Source of the DNA: Cyanoderma ruficeps
Lineage: Eukaryota; Chordata; Aves; Passeriformes; Timaliidae
NCBI GenBank assembly: GCA_008694505.1
Contig: VZDJ01004378.1
Location: forward strand, 10,043,472-10,107,471
Reading direction: 5' to 3'
Length of the DNA stretch: 64,000 nt
Each line of letters opens with the position of its first letter. Position 1 is the stretch's first letter. Of this stretch, positions 14,070 through 25,799 are shown piece after piece. The notes below the pieces were generated by a model, which saw only the letters and a program-made list of their open reading frames with translations, ran no database searches and was not told the origin of the DNA. The position numbers and the translations under genes are program-made.

Positions 14070-16410
14070 TATTGGGCTGAATTCTGATCTTAGACTGCTC
14101 AAAGAAGCCTCATATCCCCAGGGCTGGTCCTCACAGGAATCATCCTGATACCTGATGGAAGGACAATACAGAAGAGCTCAAGCCACCAAGGAGATCTTTC
14201 AAGTGCATAGATGACAGCAGCTGTTGTAGTTGATGGTAGAACCAACAAGGAAAGGTGCTTTGCTGGACCTGGTGATTATGAAGAATAAAGAACTGGTCAG
14301 GGATATGAAAGTTCGAGAAAGCCTTGGCTATAGTGACTGTGAGAGGATGGAGGTCAGAATCCTAAGAGGAGGAAGCAGGGGAAAAAAGCAGGATTAGAGC
14401 ACTGCAGTTCAGGAAAGCAGACCTCTTCACAGCCCTGCTTGGAAGAATCTCATGGACTATGACCTTGAAGGGAAGAGGGGTTACAGAGAGCTGCTGATAG
14501 TCAGCAATCACTTCCTCCAAATTCAGTAAGGGACCACCCCAGTAAGCAGAAAATCAAGTGAAGATGACAAGCAGGGATGAGCAAGGATGTTGTAACTGAA
14601 CTCCAACATAAAAAGGAACTATACAAAAGGCATAGGAGAGACAAGTGACCTAGAAGCATAGATGTCCTGTCTAGTCTTGCAGAGGTGGGGCTAGGAAAAC
14701 AAAAGCTGGCCTTGGACAGGGATATAAAGGTCAACAACAAAAGATCCTACAAGTACATAAACAGCAAAAAGACTAGGGAAAATGTGGGCCTGCTCCTGAT
14801 TGGGGCAAGAAAGCTTGTGACGCATTATTTGGAAAAGTCCAAGATGCTTAATGCTGTCTTTGTCTCTGTCTATACCCATAAAAATAGCTTTCAGGAATCC
14901 CAGCCCCTTGCAGCTAGAGTGAAAGTTTGTTGCAAGGAGGACTTGTATTTGGTGGGAGGAGAACCAGATTAGGGAGCAGTTAAATGAATTTGTCATACAT
15001 AAATTCATGAGGTCTTATGTGTTGCACCCATGAGTGCTGATAGAGCTGGCTGAGGCCATTGTGAGGTGATTTGATTGTTTTGAAATGATCATGGCTATTG
15101 GGAAATCAGATACCATTCACGTCTTCAGGAGCAGCAAGAAGAAAGCTCTGGGGAACTCAAGGCTCGTTGATTTCAGCCCGATCCCTTGGAAGATGATAGA
15201 GGAAATCCTCCAGAAAAGGACTTACGAAGTCATGAAGGACAAAAAGGTGATCAGGAATAGTCAGCATGGATTTACGAAGTAGTTTACTCATGATTGACCA
15301 ACCCTGGCAGCCTTCTGTTGTTGGTAAAGTAGAAGGCATTGGATGTCGTTTACCTCAACTTTGTAAAGCCTTTGGCTCTTACCTCCTGTAATACCATAGA
15401 CAAGTTGACAAAATGTGGGTTAGGTAAACAGACAGTGAGGTGGATGCAAACTAAGCTGAATGACCAGACCCAAGTTGGGATCAGTGTCACAAAGTCAAGT
15501 TGGAAGCAAGACATTAAAGGTGTACCTAGGGGTCAGTATTGTGGTAAAGTCTGTTTAATGTCTCCATTAATGACCTGGATGATTCATCAGAGTATACCTG
15601 CAGGAATTCCATGGATGATACAAACATGGAAGGAATGACTGGTACATGAATGGTTGGGTGGCCACTCAAAGGGTCCTCAAAAGACTGAAGAATTCTCATG
15701 AAGTTCAAAAAGGCGAAAGGCAGAGCCCTGCATATGCGGAGTAATAGCCTCATTACAATGAGTTGTAAAGCAGCTTGGCAGAGAAGGACCTTGAGGTGCT
15801 GGTGGACAACAAGCTCAACATGAGTGATGCCCACTTGCAGTAAAAAGGGCTAACTGCATCCTGGGCTGCATCAACAATAGTGCTGCCAGTGGTCAGGGGG
15901 AATGGTCCTTCCTCTCTGCACTGCAGAGGCCACATCTGGAGTGCTCTCTCCAGTTTCCCAGTACAAGAGTGACAGGAGCCTATTTGAGTTAGTCCAGGGC
16001 CACAGAGGTGGTTAAGGGACTCTCCTGTGAGGAGCAACTGAGTCAGCTGAGACTATTCAGCCAAGAGAAGGGAAGGCTCAAAGAGGGGATTTTACCCATG
16101 TGTACCAATCAAGAATGGGAGGGAAAGAAGATGAGGAAGCTGTGGTGTTCCCAGTAGTGTCCACTGGTAGGACAAGAGACAGTGGTGTAAATGAAAACAT
16201 AAGATATTTCATCTGAATAAAAGAAAAATATTTTATTCTGAGGGTGGTCAAACTCTGGAACAGGTTACCCACAGGAGTTTTGGAGTCTCCATTTGTGAAG
16301 ATACTTAAAACCCAACTGGACTGGCCTTGGACAGCATGCTGTAACTGACCCTGCTTGAGCAGGGGAGTTAGACCAGATGAGCTCAATAAGTTCTTTCCAA
16401 CTAAATGACT
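14070..16410 (+). mobile_element. CR1 LINE, about 2.3 kb, degraded ORF2 to 3' end
   Basis: This is the largest mobile element in the window, lying in the sense orientation of PNPLA8. Broken frames follow CR1 ORF2 order. At 14700-14880 is the linker before the reverse transcriptase (YKYINSKKTRENVG). At 15120-15290 is the RT N-terminal part ending NSQHGFTK. At 15340-15640 is the RT palm, where the motif-A aspartate reads as Asn (VVYLNF), followed by an SMDDT box at 15608-15622 corresponding to the usual F/YADD. From 15750 to 16000 are C-terminal remnants, and at 16240-16405 is the 3' region ending near a gttagaccagatgagctc block. The pieces lie in different frames with several stops, so the copy is dead. 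The 5' boundary is approximate. Confidence 0.85.
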
Positions 16411-17049
16411 TTCCAACTCTCAAATCAAGGCTGTAGCATCCTGTGTGATGACTGTGCTGACAAAGAAGCTTTGGCCAAGCTTAGTTCTTGTGATTTTTCT
16501 TTTTAATTTGTTTTGGAATCTGCAGGTAATGATTTGGGTTTTGTTACAGAACATTTCCTTGTAATATCACTAATAAGCATTTAGAGGGGCAGATTTTTGA
16601 TTAGGAAATTTCAATATGCCTATCTATCTTACTGAAAAGGTCTTCAAAAATGAAGTCATAACTCCTCTGGATATTCCAGTGAATGCTGCTGCTTCAGCCT
16701 AACACTTCTATATAATGCAGCAGAAGCAATCACAAGCCCCAGCAGCTGCTCTGACACTGCCCAGAAGGCCTAGCTAGGCAGCTTCTGCATTGCACAAACA
16801 GATTCAATTCAGTTTCACAAAAGTTGGAAATTAATTCTTATTGGTTTTAATTGGTTTTGAATGTTAAACTATGTATTTTATGTATAAAGTATGTATATAC
16901 TATATGTGTATATACTATATATGTATATACTATATATAAACTATGTATATTAAATTATGCTAGTTTAATTCATAATTCATAGTTGCAGTTTCTTTTATGA
17001 CCTTATGTTATGTATAGTACCAATATTTGTATTTCTTCTTAATTTACAG
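16411..17049 (+). other. PNPLA8 intron, right end with acceptor
   Basis: This is intronic sequence between the CR1 copy and the penultimate exon. It ends in a pyrimidine-rich tract and an AG acceptor at 17048-17049. It contains the AT-rich repeat listed at 16870. Confidence 0.7.
16870..16952. repeat. AT-rich imperfect tandem repeat
   Basis: Several copies of a gtatatactatat-like unit lie within about 100 bp of the splice acceptor at 17049. It is a simple-sequence expansion and likely length-polymorphic. Confidence 0.8.
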
Positions 17050-17245
17050 GATGGAGGTCTGCTCCTAAATAATCCTTCTGCACTGGCAGTTCATGAGTGC
17101 AAGTGTCTCTGGCCAAACGTTCCATTGCAGTGTCTGATTTCGCTGGGCACTGGTCGGTACGAAAGTGAGGTGAAGACCAATGTCACACACACCAGTCTGA
17201 AAGCCAAACTGACCAATGTTATCAACAGTGCAACTGATACAGAAG
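17050..17245 (+). CDS. PNPLA8: PNPLA8 penultimate coding exon (catalytic Asp exon)
   Basis: This 196-nt exon encodes 65 residues plus one base (phase 0 start, phase 1 end). It begins directly with GAT GGA GGT, the DGG motif whose aspartate is the second member of the Ser-Asp dyad of patatin-like phospholipases. Next come a LLLNNPSALA segment, the ECKCLWP segment and an SLGTGRYES block typical of PNPLA8. The acceptor is a pyrimidine-rich tract plus AG at 17048-17049. The donor follows ...GAAG at 17246-17247 (gttggt), a weaker-than-consensus donor. Joining to the exon at 19074 restores ...TDTE-EVHTML in frame. The GxSxG serine lies in an exon outside the window. The enzyme hydrolyses membrane phospholipids without calcium. 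Confidence 0.95.
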
Positions 17246-19073
17246 GTTGGTGTCTTATACACTTGTACTGTGACTGTCTTCAATTTTATTTATGTTTCTT
17301 AGAATTATAGCTCAAATTCAGAGAACAGTCTTCAAACCTTTTGTCTTTCCCCTTCTCCTCTCTATCAGCCCCATGAAAATAATTGAAGCATGTCTCTTTG
17401 TAACTTACTGTGTATAGTTTTTGTACCAGTCTTACATGTTTTCTGGAGGATAAATCTTTTTACTTGAGCTTTAGGATAAAAGGCATACTCAGGAATTCAT
17501 TTAAAAATCATATTTTCTTATATTTTATTTGTTTTTTCCCATAACACAGAAATGCTTAGTAGTTAATATAGAACATCGATTTTCAACAGCTTCAGAAAAA
17601 GTATTTGATTTCTGATCTTTTTAATATATGCTTTTATACCTGTACTTTTCCAAGGACTATACTGTATTTGCCAGTGCTGATGACTTCCATTGCTGTCAGG
17701 AAGAGCCAAGTATCTGTTTTCTAAAATTAATTCACATTCCTAGATAGAAGTACACTGGAACTCTTTCACTAGCAGTTTACATCTGTTTTGTTTTTATAAA
17801 CAGGATATTATTGATACACACATAATTCCCCCGCTCATTACAAAGGAAACTGATACTGCAAAAAGCCAGGGAACAAGAAATGCTTTTACCATATAGACTC
17901 AGCTGACTGTCACTAGCAGGAAAAAGCTAGATTTTGGATTGCCTCTTGGGTTTTGCACAGTTGTGGAAAGACAGTGGGAATTGTGGGAAGGAGATATGTG
18001 CTGTCCACTTTCTATCAGAAAGTTTCATTGCAGCTGAAAAATGAGGCAAGAAACTTCAAGGGAAGAGCAAGAAAGGCAAGTTTGTTGTGGAGACAAAAGG
18101 AAAAGAAATGGAAAGAAAGGAGAGTAGATTTGAGCAAATGGGAACATAAATTACAAAGGAAAAAAAGGCAAGTATTAAATAGGGCAAGAAAGACTGGATG
18201 TGGTGAGACAAGAACAGACAGAGCGGAGTAATTTGCAGGTGGAGAGGCCAAGCCAAGAGGATTTCATATCTACAAGAATCTTCTGCTTTGATCTTATCAG
18301 TGATGTTTTTTCACTTCAAACTTTTTATATAACAATAGATGTTTAAAAGAATGGAGGAACATGGTAAGAATACAAGGAAGATAGAATGAATGCTGAAGGA
18401 AGTGATAGAAATGGAATTTTAAGTGAGCCAACAAAAAGATCTAAAGGGAGAGAGAAACAGGTTATAAAAAAAGAATATATAAATGCATTACATAGTTTTT
18501 TTATTTTAGTAGTTAACTGAACTTGAATATTTTAAATTAAATGCATGTTAAATTCAAGCCTCAAATCTGTAGTAATATATTTAAAAAATTATAAGTTGTA
18601 AACAAAATAAAGCTTTAATCCTACATATTTTTACTTTGAGATTGCAGAAGAACATATCTGTTGTTTTCATAATAGCTACTTCTGTTAGTGCCAAGTGTAA
18701 TAAATCATGTATACCCTGAAATGGGAATGTGCAAGTTACATTCCTGCTCTTCAGGATATGCTCTTACTTGTTAAGGAATGGAATGTAATTAAAAATCTAG
18801 ATAGCTGCAAAGTCTACTTAATTGTCATACCAGTGAAGTTGTCTTGGAATAAAAGATGGAGCTTTTCCAATGTAAACAGAGCTACAGGGTCATTTACAAG
18901 TCTTCTAATGAGAAAGGGGTTTCAATGAGGCAGTGGTAGAAAAATGTTTACTCAGCAAAGCAGCACATATTTACTCTTACTGTGTCATTCCAGAGCATTC
19001 TGTTGTTGGTCAGAGCACTTGCAAGACACTCTCCTGTGAATTTAACTGTTTTCTTCATTTGTTTTCCATACAG
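17246..19073 (+). other. PNPLA8: PNPLA8 last intron
   Basis: This is a 1,828-nt intron between the two recognised coding exons, with GT at 17246-17247 and AG at 19072-19073 after a gttttccatacag tract. The stretch 18020-18480 is strikingly purine-rich on the + strand and carries a 92-codon open frame rich in Lys, Arg and Glu, which I regard as a composition effect rather than a gene. Confidence 0.85.
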
Positions 19074-19348
19074 AAGTTCATACCATGCTGGATGCACTGT
19101 TACCTCCAGATACCTATTTCAGATTTAACCCTCTTATGAATGAAGACATACCTCTGGATGAAAGTCGTAAAGAGAAACTCAGTCAGCTGCAGACAGATGG
19201 CATTCGTTATTTAGAACGAAATGAAGAAAAACTGAGAAAAGCTGCAAGAATATTAACACAAGAAAAATCAGCTTTGCAGAGGCTTCAGGACTGGATAAAA
19301 TTAAAGGGTGACATGTATGAAGGCTTGCCGTTTCTTTCCAAATTGTGA
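19074..19348 (+). CDS. PNPLA8: PNPLA8 terminal coding exon with SKL signal
   Basis: The coding part of the last exon is 275 nt: two bases completing the split Glu codon, then 90 residues and a TGA stop at 19346-19348. It encodes the C-terminal region after the patatin domain: an LLPPDTYFRFNP segment, an IPLDES motif, then a charged, probably helical region (about 60 residues rich in Glu, Lys, Arg and Leu) ending in YEGLPFLSKL. The final SKL is a type 1 peroxisomal targeting signal, as known for this enzyme. The acceptor is AG at 19072-19073. The reading frame is intact with no sign of degeneration. Confidence 0.95.
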
Positions 19349-19945
19349 ACAAGTAATGCATGAAAGATAAATGTAAATTGTGTTCCAGAGAATCCATTTT
19401 GTACTGTAAAGGAGGAACGTTGATTCAGGGTAAATAACATCTTTGGGAAGCTGTCAGAATTCAGGAGAAAGCCATTCAGGATGGCTGTTTTGTGCACACT
19501 TGTTACAAGGTTTTATGGTGTTAATTAATTTTAAAACCTAATGAATCTTACTGTTGCTCTACTTTAATTTCTGAAAGTCACTGAAACTGAAAATTATGGA
19601 AACAATTGTGCAATGTGTTTTTGGATGTATGTACTATAATTACCGTGGCAGAAAACCTTTATTTATCAACTACTGGGCTTATTCAAAGTTAACAAAAAGA
19701 TTTAAATCCTCATTCACTTTAGTGTAGGCCATATACCTGTTAGGCTCTTATGTAGGCAGTGAATTTAATAGAAATGTAATGTTCTTGCAAAAACTCTGCC
19801 TGTGTTAATTGCACTTTTACATCTGAAAGATAACATTTAAATTTGTGGGGTTTTTTATTTTAGTGGATTTTGTACATAACAGCATTGAGTAAAATGTTTG
19901 GATGACTATAAATGGCCTATTAAATTATCAGCATTAACTGGTATT
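19349..19945 (+). other. PNPLA8: PNPLA8 3' UTR
   Basis: This AT-rich sequence follows the stop codon. Its end is placed about 20 nt after the ATTAAA at 19919-19924, ahead of a T/GT-rich stretch (about 19960-19975) that could act as the downstream cleavage element. A longer form ending after the AATAAA at 20068 is also possible. Confidence 0.65.
19919..19924 (+). promoter_or_regulatory. PNPLA8: Candidate poly(A) signal ATTAAA
   Basis: This is the second most common vertebrate polyadenylation hexamer. It lies 571 nt after the PNPLA8 stop, with a GT-rich element about 40 nt downstream. Confidence 0.55.
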
Positions 19946-20067
19946 TTTAGAACTTTCTGCTTATTGTTTTTGTGGGAATAACTTCAGATTGATTAATTTG
20001 TTATTTGAAAGCAATCCCAACCCCCAAAATTTCACTTGAGCAGCTATTCTAGTTACAGGATAAAGGA

Positions 20068-20073
20068 AATAAA
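20068..20073 (+). promoter_or_regulatory. PNPLA8: Candidate distal poly(A) signal AATAAA
   Basis: This is the first canonical AATAAA I see after the PNPLA8 stop (719 nt downstream). It may be the main or an alternative site. Confidence 0.5.
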
Positions 20074-20099
20074 GTACTGAAATAGTTCATATGAACGAG

Positions 20100-22470
20100 A
20101 AAGTTTCTTAGAGAAACTTCAGTTTTTGGTGGCAGATGAGGTGTAGTTCTAGTCAGAAAGAAAATTAGAAGTTGAAATATCAAATTATATAAATTTCCTT
20201 TTGTCTTCCAACTTGCATATATGTGTTCTCCTGAAATTATGTCAGGGCTGTGAAGTTAATGTTTAGAATTTACTCCAATCCTACTGCCCATTCCTGCATA
20301 TGCCATGAGGGAATGTGGTGAGCTGTGACAACCCAGTGTGTCAAACAGCATTTTCAACAACAGGAAGGTATGTAGGAGTTCTTCAAAACAGTGCAGTGTA
20401 ATTTCAGGTAGACACAGCTGCTGTCACGTGTGGGCACGTACCTGTTTATAAGGTTGTTTGCCAGGTGCCTGGGTGAGTGTCTTGTATTAGGACAGCTACA
20501 GCGCATGAGAATATTTACTAGATAAAATGTAAGTTCTGTGCAGTAGCTAAAACATCCAATTTCACCAAAATCAGTGTATTTTTCACCTTGCTGTTTGGAA
20601 CTAATCATCTGCCATTGCATTATCTACTAAAAATAACATTTGTTATGATACTCACCTTCTGTACTTGTTTTAAAACATTGAAAATATTAGGCTGCAGTTT
20701 GGAAAGAAACTATGAGGCAGATGCTGAGATCCTTGGAGGTGCTACATGGTATTCTTGACTGTGCAAGAAAACACTTGATTGGGATGTTTTGGGGTTTTTT
20801 TTAAATTTGATATATTTTTAATTTTGACCCATGTCATTTTTCTAATATATTCATTCTTTTCATCCTCAGTTCTCTCTCATGCAAGGCAGAGATTTATGAT
20901 CATGATCCAGCTTTCATTTGTACAACCTCCCTTTTGCATTCCAATTACTAAGAACTGAGTAAAAGAAGAATGAGATCAAACCTTTCCCATAGGTGTGAGA
21001 TGATTTAAGAATATAAAAAAGAAATGTCAACATTATTCTGATAGAGGTACTTTGTACAGAGTTAAACTGTGTTTCCAGCCTCCTAAGTCGAAACAGGCAC
21101 TATCAGGTAGTCTCATGTAACAACACACATTGCACACTTCCTTTGCTGGCAAAGAGCAAGTCACAGCATCATCTATGAGATATCAAAGGCATTATTCTGA
21201 ATTCATAAGTTTCCAGTCACAGTTTTTTGGGGCAAGTATTATCTAAGGAAACATGTACCTTTAGTGAACAAAGTAATGACATTTCCATTTAATTTTTTTA
21301 TATAAATCCTTGTGTTCTGAGGATTTTATTTCAGAGTAAGATCTGGATGCATGACAATACTGTTCTTGCTGGAAGCTGCTGTCTTACCTTCATTCACCCC
21401 CTTTTTCCCCTGCCCTCTATTGGTATAACAATATTTTTGTTAAGTGTGGCTTTTTAAAGTACATGCAGAATTGAGTTGGGCTACAGAGTAATTAATTCAG
21501 ACTGTTTTAGGCCTCTGTGTACATAAATTCACAAGGTGCTTGTATTGAATGCCTTCAAATTAACTTTGATCCTTGGTGTTACAAGTGCTGCGCTGTCTAT
21601 CAGGCACTAATGAGGAATTTGTTCTCCTCTCTAAACCATTTTAAAATACGGCGATGCAATAGGTGTTTCACTTGAGCTGTAATTAGTTTTTAGTTACTTA
21701 AAAAAATTAGCAATTTGCCAGAAATCCTAACTACTATGGATGTGTTCCTACACCACTCTATATAAAGTAAAATTATTTTCAGGAAGTTTGAGGCGTTGGC
21801 TGTGGAATACTGCATGATACTTTAACAGCAGAAAATGGAATAAGAACTGTAGCAGGATGAGATCTTGCTAAATCAGGAAACAAAATTTTAAATTAAAGGG
21901 GTTTATTGATAGGGACCAGGGGAATTAGCACTGGGTCAAATACAAGTGGGTTTTAACTGATTATTGTGATGGACTGAAGAACATGATAATTCCCTTCACA
22001 GATGACTCTAGGAGGGATCATGAATGTTTTGAACAATATGATTTCAGTGCAGCATGGATTTGAGAAGATAATGGACTAGAATGAAAAAAAGTGCCTCTGA
22101 AGGATAAAATGTTAACAATGGGAAAAGGAATACTCCACTGCAGAACATCATGTTAAAGGAATCCTGCTTTGAAAAAGTACCCCTGGGAATGCTGTGGGGC
22201 TATCCAGTTGAAAAACTGAAATTGACTCAGCAGTCATAGCTACTAAAATAACTGTATCACTGCACCAGAGAATTCCCCAGCCAGGAAAATGTGAGCAAAC
22301 TGAAAAAATTAGATCAATGTGCATTTTGAATCTAGAATGAGCAATCACAAGAATACAGTAAGTAGATAAGCATTCTAGGTAACTTGCACATTCAGAAATG
22401 ACTACAACGTTTGTCTGACCAGATGAGTGTTACCATTTGAAAATGTGCCTGTATCCTGGAAATAAAATCA
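20100..22470. other. Intergenic, no gene recognised
   Basis: This is AT-rich intergenic sequence downstream of PNPLA8 with only short chance frames. The part from about 21840 to 22440 looks like old repeat-derived DNA leading into the CR1 tail at 22475, but I cannot assign it. Confidence 0.5.
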
Positions 22471-22474
22471 GGAA

Positions 22475-22565
22475 CTTTATTGGTGTCCCTGCCCACAGCA
22501 ATGGGGTTGGAACTAGATTATCTTTAAGGTCTCTTCTAACCCAAGTCTTCCTATGGTTCTGTGAT
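22475..22565 (+). mobile_element. CR1 LINE 3' terminal fragment
   Basis: A gttggaactagattatcttt block followed by ggtctcttctaaccc and ending in tatggttctgtgatga matches the CR1 3' end in sense orientation. Only the tail is clear. The 5' extent is not determined. Confidence 0.65.
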
Positions 22566-22865
22566 GAGTTTAGGCTTTAGTTGAGAAAGTGAAAATGTCA
22601 GATTTGCAAAATTGACATTTCTTTGCTCTGATTTTGAAAGGCAGAATGAAAGAGTCCAGACTAGGAAATTAAAAGGATAGGCATAAAATAATCTCCCTTT
22701 ATGCAAAGTCAGAAAGAGAAAAGCCTCTTAGGTTTTCTTAGATGACCTCATAGGTCACTGCCTAGCTTATAATTATCTATGCAGAAGGAGATGCTAATTG
22801 AAGGAGGTTTCATTACCAAAGGAAAGAAAATAAAACTTTCAAATGTGTGATCACCTTCAGATGAA

Positions 22866-22929
22866 ATATATATATATGTAAATATAAAAATATAGAAATA
22901 ATATAAAATATATATTTAAAAATATATAA
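22866..22929. repeat. AT-rich simple repeat
   Basis: A TATA/AAATAT-rich tract of about 64 bp with no other content. Confidence 0.8.
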
Positions 22930-25466
22930 GAATAGTGTGATTACTTAAAGATACTTCCTGTCAGTGTCTGTTCCAGCAGTGAAATGAAGATACTGATTAT
23001 GTTGCACAGGCTGCAGGCAGCCACAGTTGGCTATAATTATAGTTTTGGTCAGTGCTATTAGAGAAAGAGATATTCAGACTAAAACAGATGCAAAGAAGGG
23101 ATGCCAAAGGGAAGATTAGGAGAGTGTGATTTGTATCATCTAAAAAAACAAGGGCTAGAAGGAAGAAACCTGCTGCTTTTTAAAAATACTTCAAGGAAAA
23201 GATAGTAGGCAGAGGGACAACACCTGTGTAATACTCGAAGTGCTCAAACTTAAAAAGTAAATTTAACCAGAAAGTAAAAGGCACTAAACCCCTGAGGAGC
23301 AAGGTTACAGAATGGCTACACAGGATTAAAAGAGCAAAAGAAACTGATTTAATGTAAATTTTAGAAATCGGCCTTCTGAAGGGTGTTCTGTAATGCATTT
23401 AGCCTACCAGTCTGCATGGCCAGCTGAATCCCTTTAACCTATGGGGCAGGTGAGAACTCCTTAATCTCTCATTTATAGCAGAATCCATAGGCTTGTGGAA
23501 GTGTCTAACAGCGTCTTCTCTTTAGTTCTAATAGATAAGGATTATGTTTTTCTTTGATCTATTACTTATATTTCTTTTGCTTTCCCTGCTGAGCTGGTAA
23601 AGGGAGCTGATACAGGCTGAAGTAATACAAGACACATGACAGGTGAAAGAAAAATCTGGTATGTGCTTACTATTCATTGGTCACATTAATTTTCCATCAG
23701 AGATTAAAATACTTATATTCTTGTGGGTCAACAAATAGTGCTGGTTTTCTTCCATTACAAGATTGTTCTCAAAATTGCAAGTATTAAATACAAACATAAT
23801 CTGTTGCAGGGAAGGATGCGTTAAGGCCTCGTCTTTCAGCTTAAGGGCTGCACTGCAGGCCAGCTGTGATACAAACCCTTAGACTTTTACATTCAACTAC
23901 ATAAGGCAAGACAGAAAACCCGGTTGTTTGGGTTTTTTCATGCCGTTGCTTAAAAAGTGATCAAATTTTCAGACCTTGCAGAACTGTTCTGTTTGAAGGA
24001 CAGTTTGCTCCTAGAAGTAAGATACAGTCTTGGTGCAGTCATATTAATTTATGAAGAAAACTAAGCATGCTAAATGCCTCTTCCTCAAACTGCAGGAACA
24101 AGATGAGTAGGCTATTCCCAGCTGCAAATCACTGAGGTGTGAACTCGAGGTGCTGTCCCCCAATTGCCCTGTTGGCTGCTCAGCCTCCTCATTCCCATCC
24201 CTGCAGTTATGTCTGCTCCTGGTAGGTGCCCATTAATTCCAGTGTACCACCTGGCTAATACTTTGCTGATGGCCTTCACTGTTTGCAGATACTCATGGTT
24301 TTTTTAATTGTTCTTCAAGATTTAACAAGAACAATTCTATTATTTATTTTAATAAAGTTGGCAGTTTTCAGTAAGCAGGAACCATTAGCAGTTTTCAATA
24401 TAGTGTAAAAAGTAAGCACTGAAATCCTGTATTGCTTACATCCCTGGTAATGCATATTTAATTTATGGAAACAATTCAATTTTGCTTTTTATTTATGATT
24501 TCATTTTATTTTTTGATTTCTCATATCAGTATCATTAACAGCTATTTCCCCATATAGTTGCAATAGCACAGAAAGTACACAGGAGCATTTTGACATCTTT
24601 ACCTTTCAGGAAGAAGCTGTAATATAATATTTTCACATAAAACCACAGAGACAAGCTGGAAAGATAACTAATACCTTTGAAGTGCAATTCTGAGTTCAGC
24701 AAAGTTATGCTCTTAGCATTTAAAAGCTCTTTTTTTCTTTTTAAAGATTTGGAAACGAAATGGAACAGATTTTTGTTCTTACACCATTATTTTCTAATTG
24801 AATTATTTAATCATCATCACGCTAATAACACAGGGAAATGGTCTTCTAGAATATCCCAAAATTTGGATAGCAAATCCTCAAAAATAACTCCTTAAAAATC
24901 TGGCCTGTGTCCCGGGCATCATTTCAACAAAGGTGCTTGTCCATGCTTCCTCACTGGCTGCTCTATGGAAACCAGAAATATGGTCCTGTCCTTTTGTAAA
25001 CCTCATTTGAATGTATTTTCAGGCAAATGAGTCAGTAACAATGAGACAAGAAGACCTATATTGCTAAGGAAAAAAAAAAAGGAAAAATATTGGAGAATTT
25101 ACAAGCTGAGTAGGGAATGTCTAAATCATCCTATTGGAAAGGTAGGTATTTCAGGTACTGTTTAACATGAAGAGTCAAAGGGCAAAACCATTGACACTGC
25201 TAAATCTGACTTCAAAGAATCTACTAGAACGTAAGCATGCCATAACTTCCAAACTTGAGCACTGTGTCCATTCCAAGCAGTTCTAAACAATCTGGTTATG
25301 AATACAGCAGGAAAGACAATAATATTTCTATAGCAGAGTAAGTTTTAAATAATTTGCACTGGATAAGTCATATATCATTGGGAAGAGCTGCAGATTAGTA
25401 AGGAAAGCTTAGACAAGATTGTCCGGAAGCAAGTGTGCTCTGGACAGCTGTTTATTGCATGGGTTC
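22930..25466. other. Intergenic, no gene recognised
   Basis: This is AT-rich sequence without recognisable genes or repeats. Short chance frames only. Confidence 0.5.
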
Positions 25467-25516
25467 ATATATATATATATATATATNNNNNNNNNATATA
25501 TAAAAATATATATAAA
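25467..25516. repeat. (AT)n microsatellite with assembly gap
   Basis: An (AT)n run from 25467 is interrupted by nine Ns (25487-25495) and resumes as ATATATA with A insertions. The true length of the microsatellite is unknown. The Ns are an assembly artefact, not biology. Confidence 0.95.
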
Positions 25517-25799
25517 TGGTTGTGTATATTGGAGATAGTAAAAAAAAAACAAGACAAAATACTTGCAGCATGATGTTGTTCCTATATATTTTATGCCCAG
25601 TCTGTAAAGTGCATCTACTTCAGACTATCTGAGAAATGAAAAACTTTTCCTCATCCATTATGCAGGGCTTAGCATACTGCAGCCTCGCCGGTAAATATCA
25701 CCTCTTTTCAAAACAATACATTTACAGTAGGTGCATCATAATTCCACTTAAAAGAAATACTGTTAAAAAAGAGACTGGTTTCCTGAACTGCATATATCC

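Larger units (their letters stand above)
1..19945 (+). other. PNPLA8: PNPLA8 gene, 3' portion (partial)
   Basis: This is the 3' end of the gene for a membrane-associated, calcium-independent phospholipase A2 of the patatin-like family, which acts in mitochondria and peroxisomes. Only the last two coding exons and the 3' UTR can be seen. The upstream exons, with the nucleotide-binding loop and the GxSxG nucleophile, were not found, so I infer that the gene enters the window from the left inside a long intron. Identity rests on the 156 spliced residues matching my knowledge of the family: a DGG motif, a conserved SLGTGRYES block and a C-terminal SKL. The left boundary is the window edge. The right end is the first plausible poly(A) site. 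Confidence 0.9.

Noticed and set aside
17953..18231. 92-codon basic frame in the last PNPLA8 intron
   Set aside because: It is explained by the purine-rich composition. It lies between two confirmed exons and has no homology I recognise.
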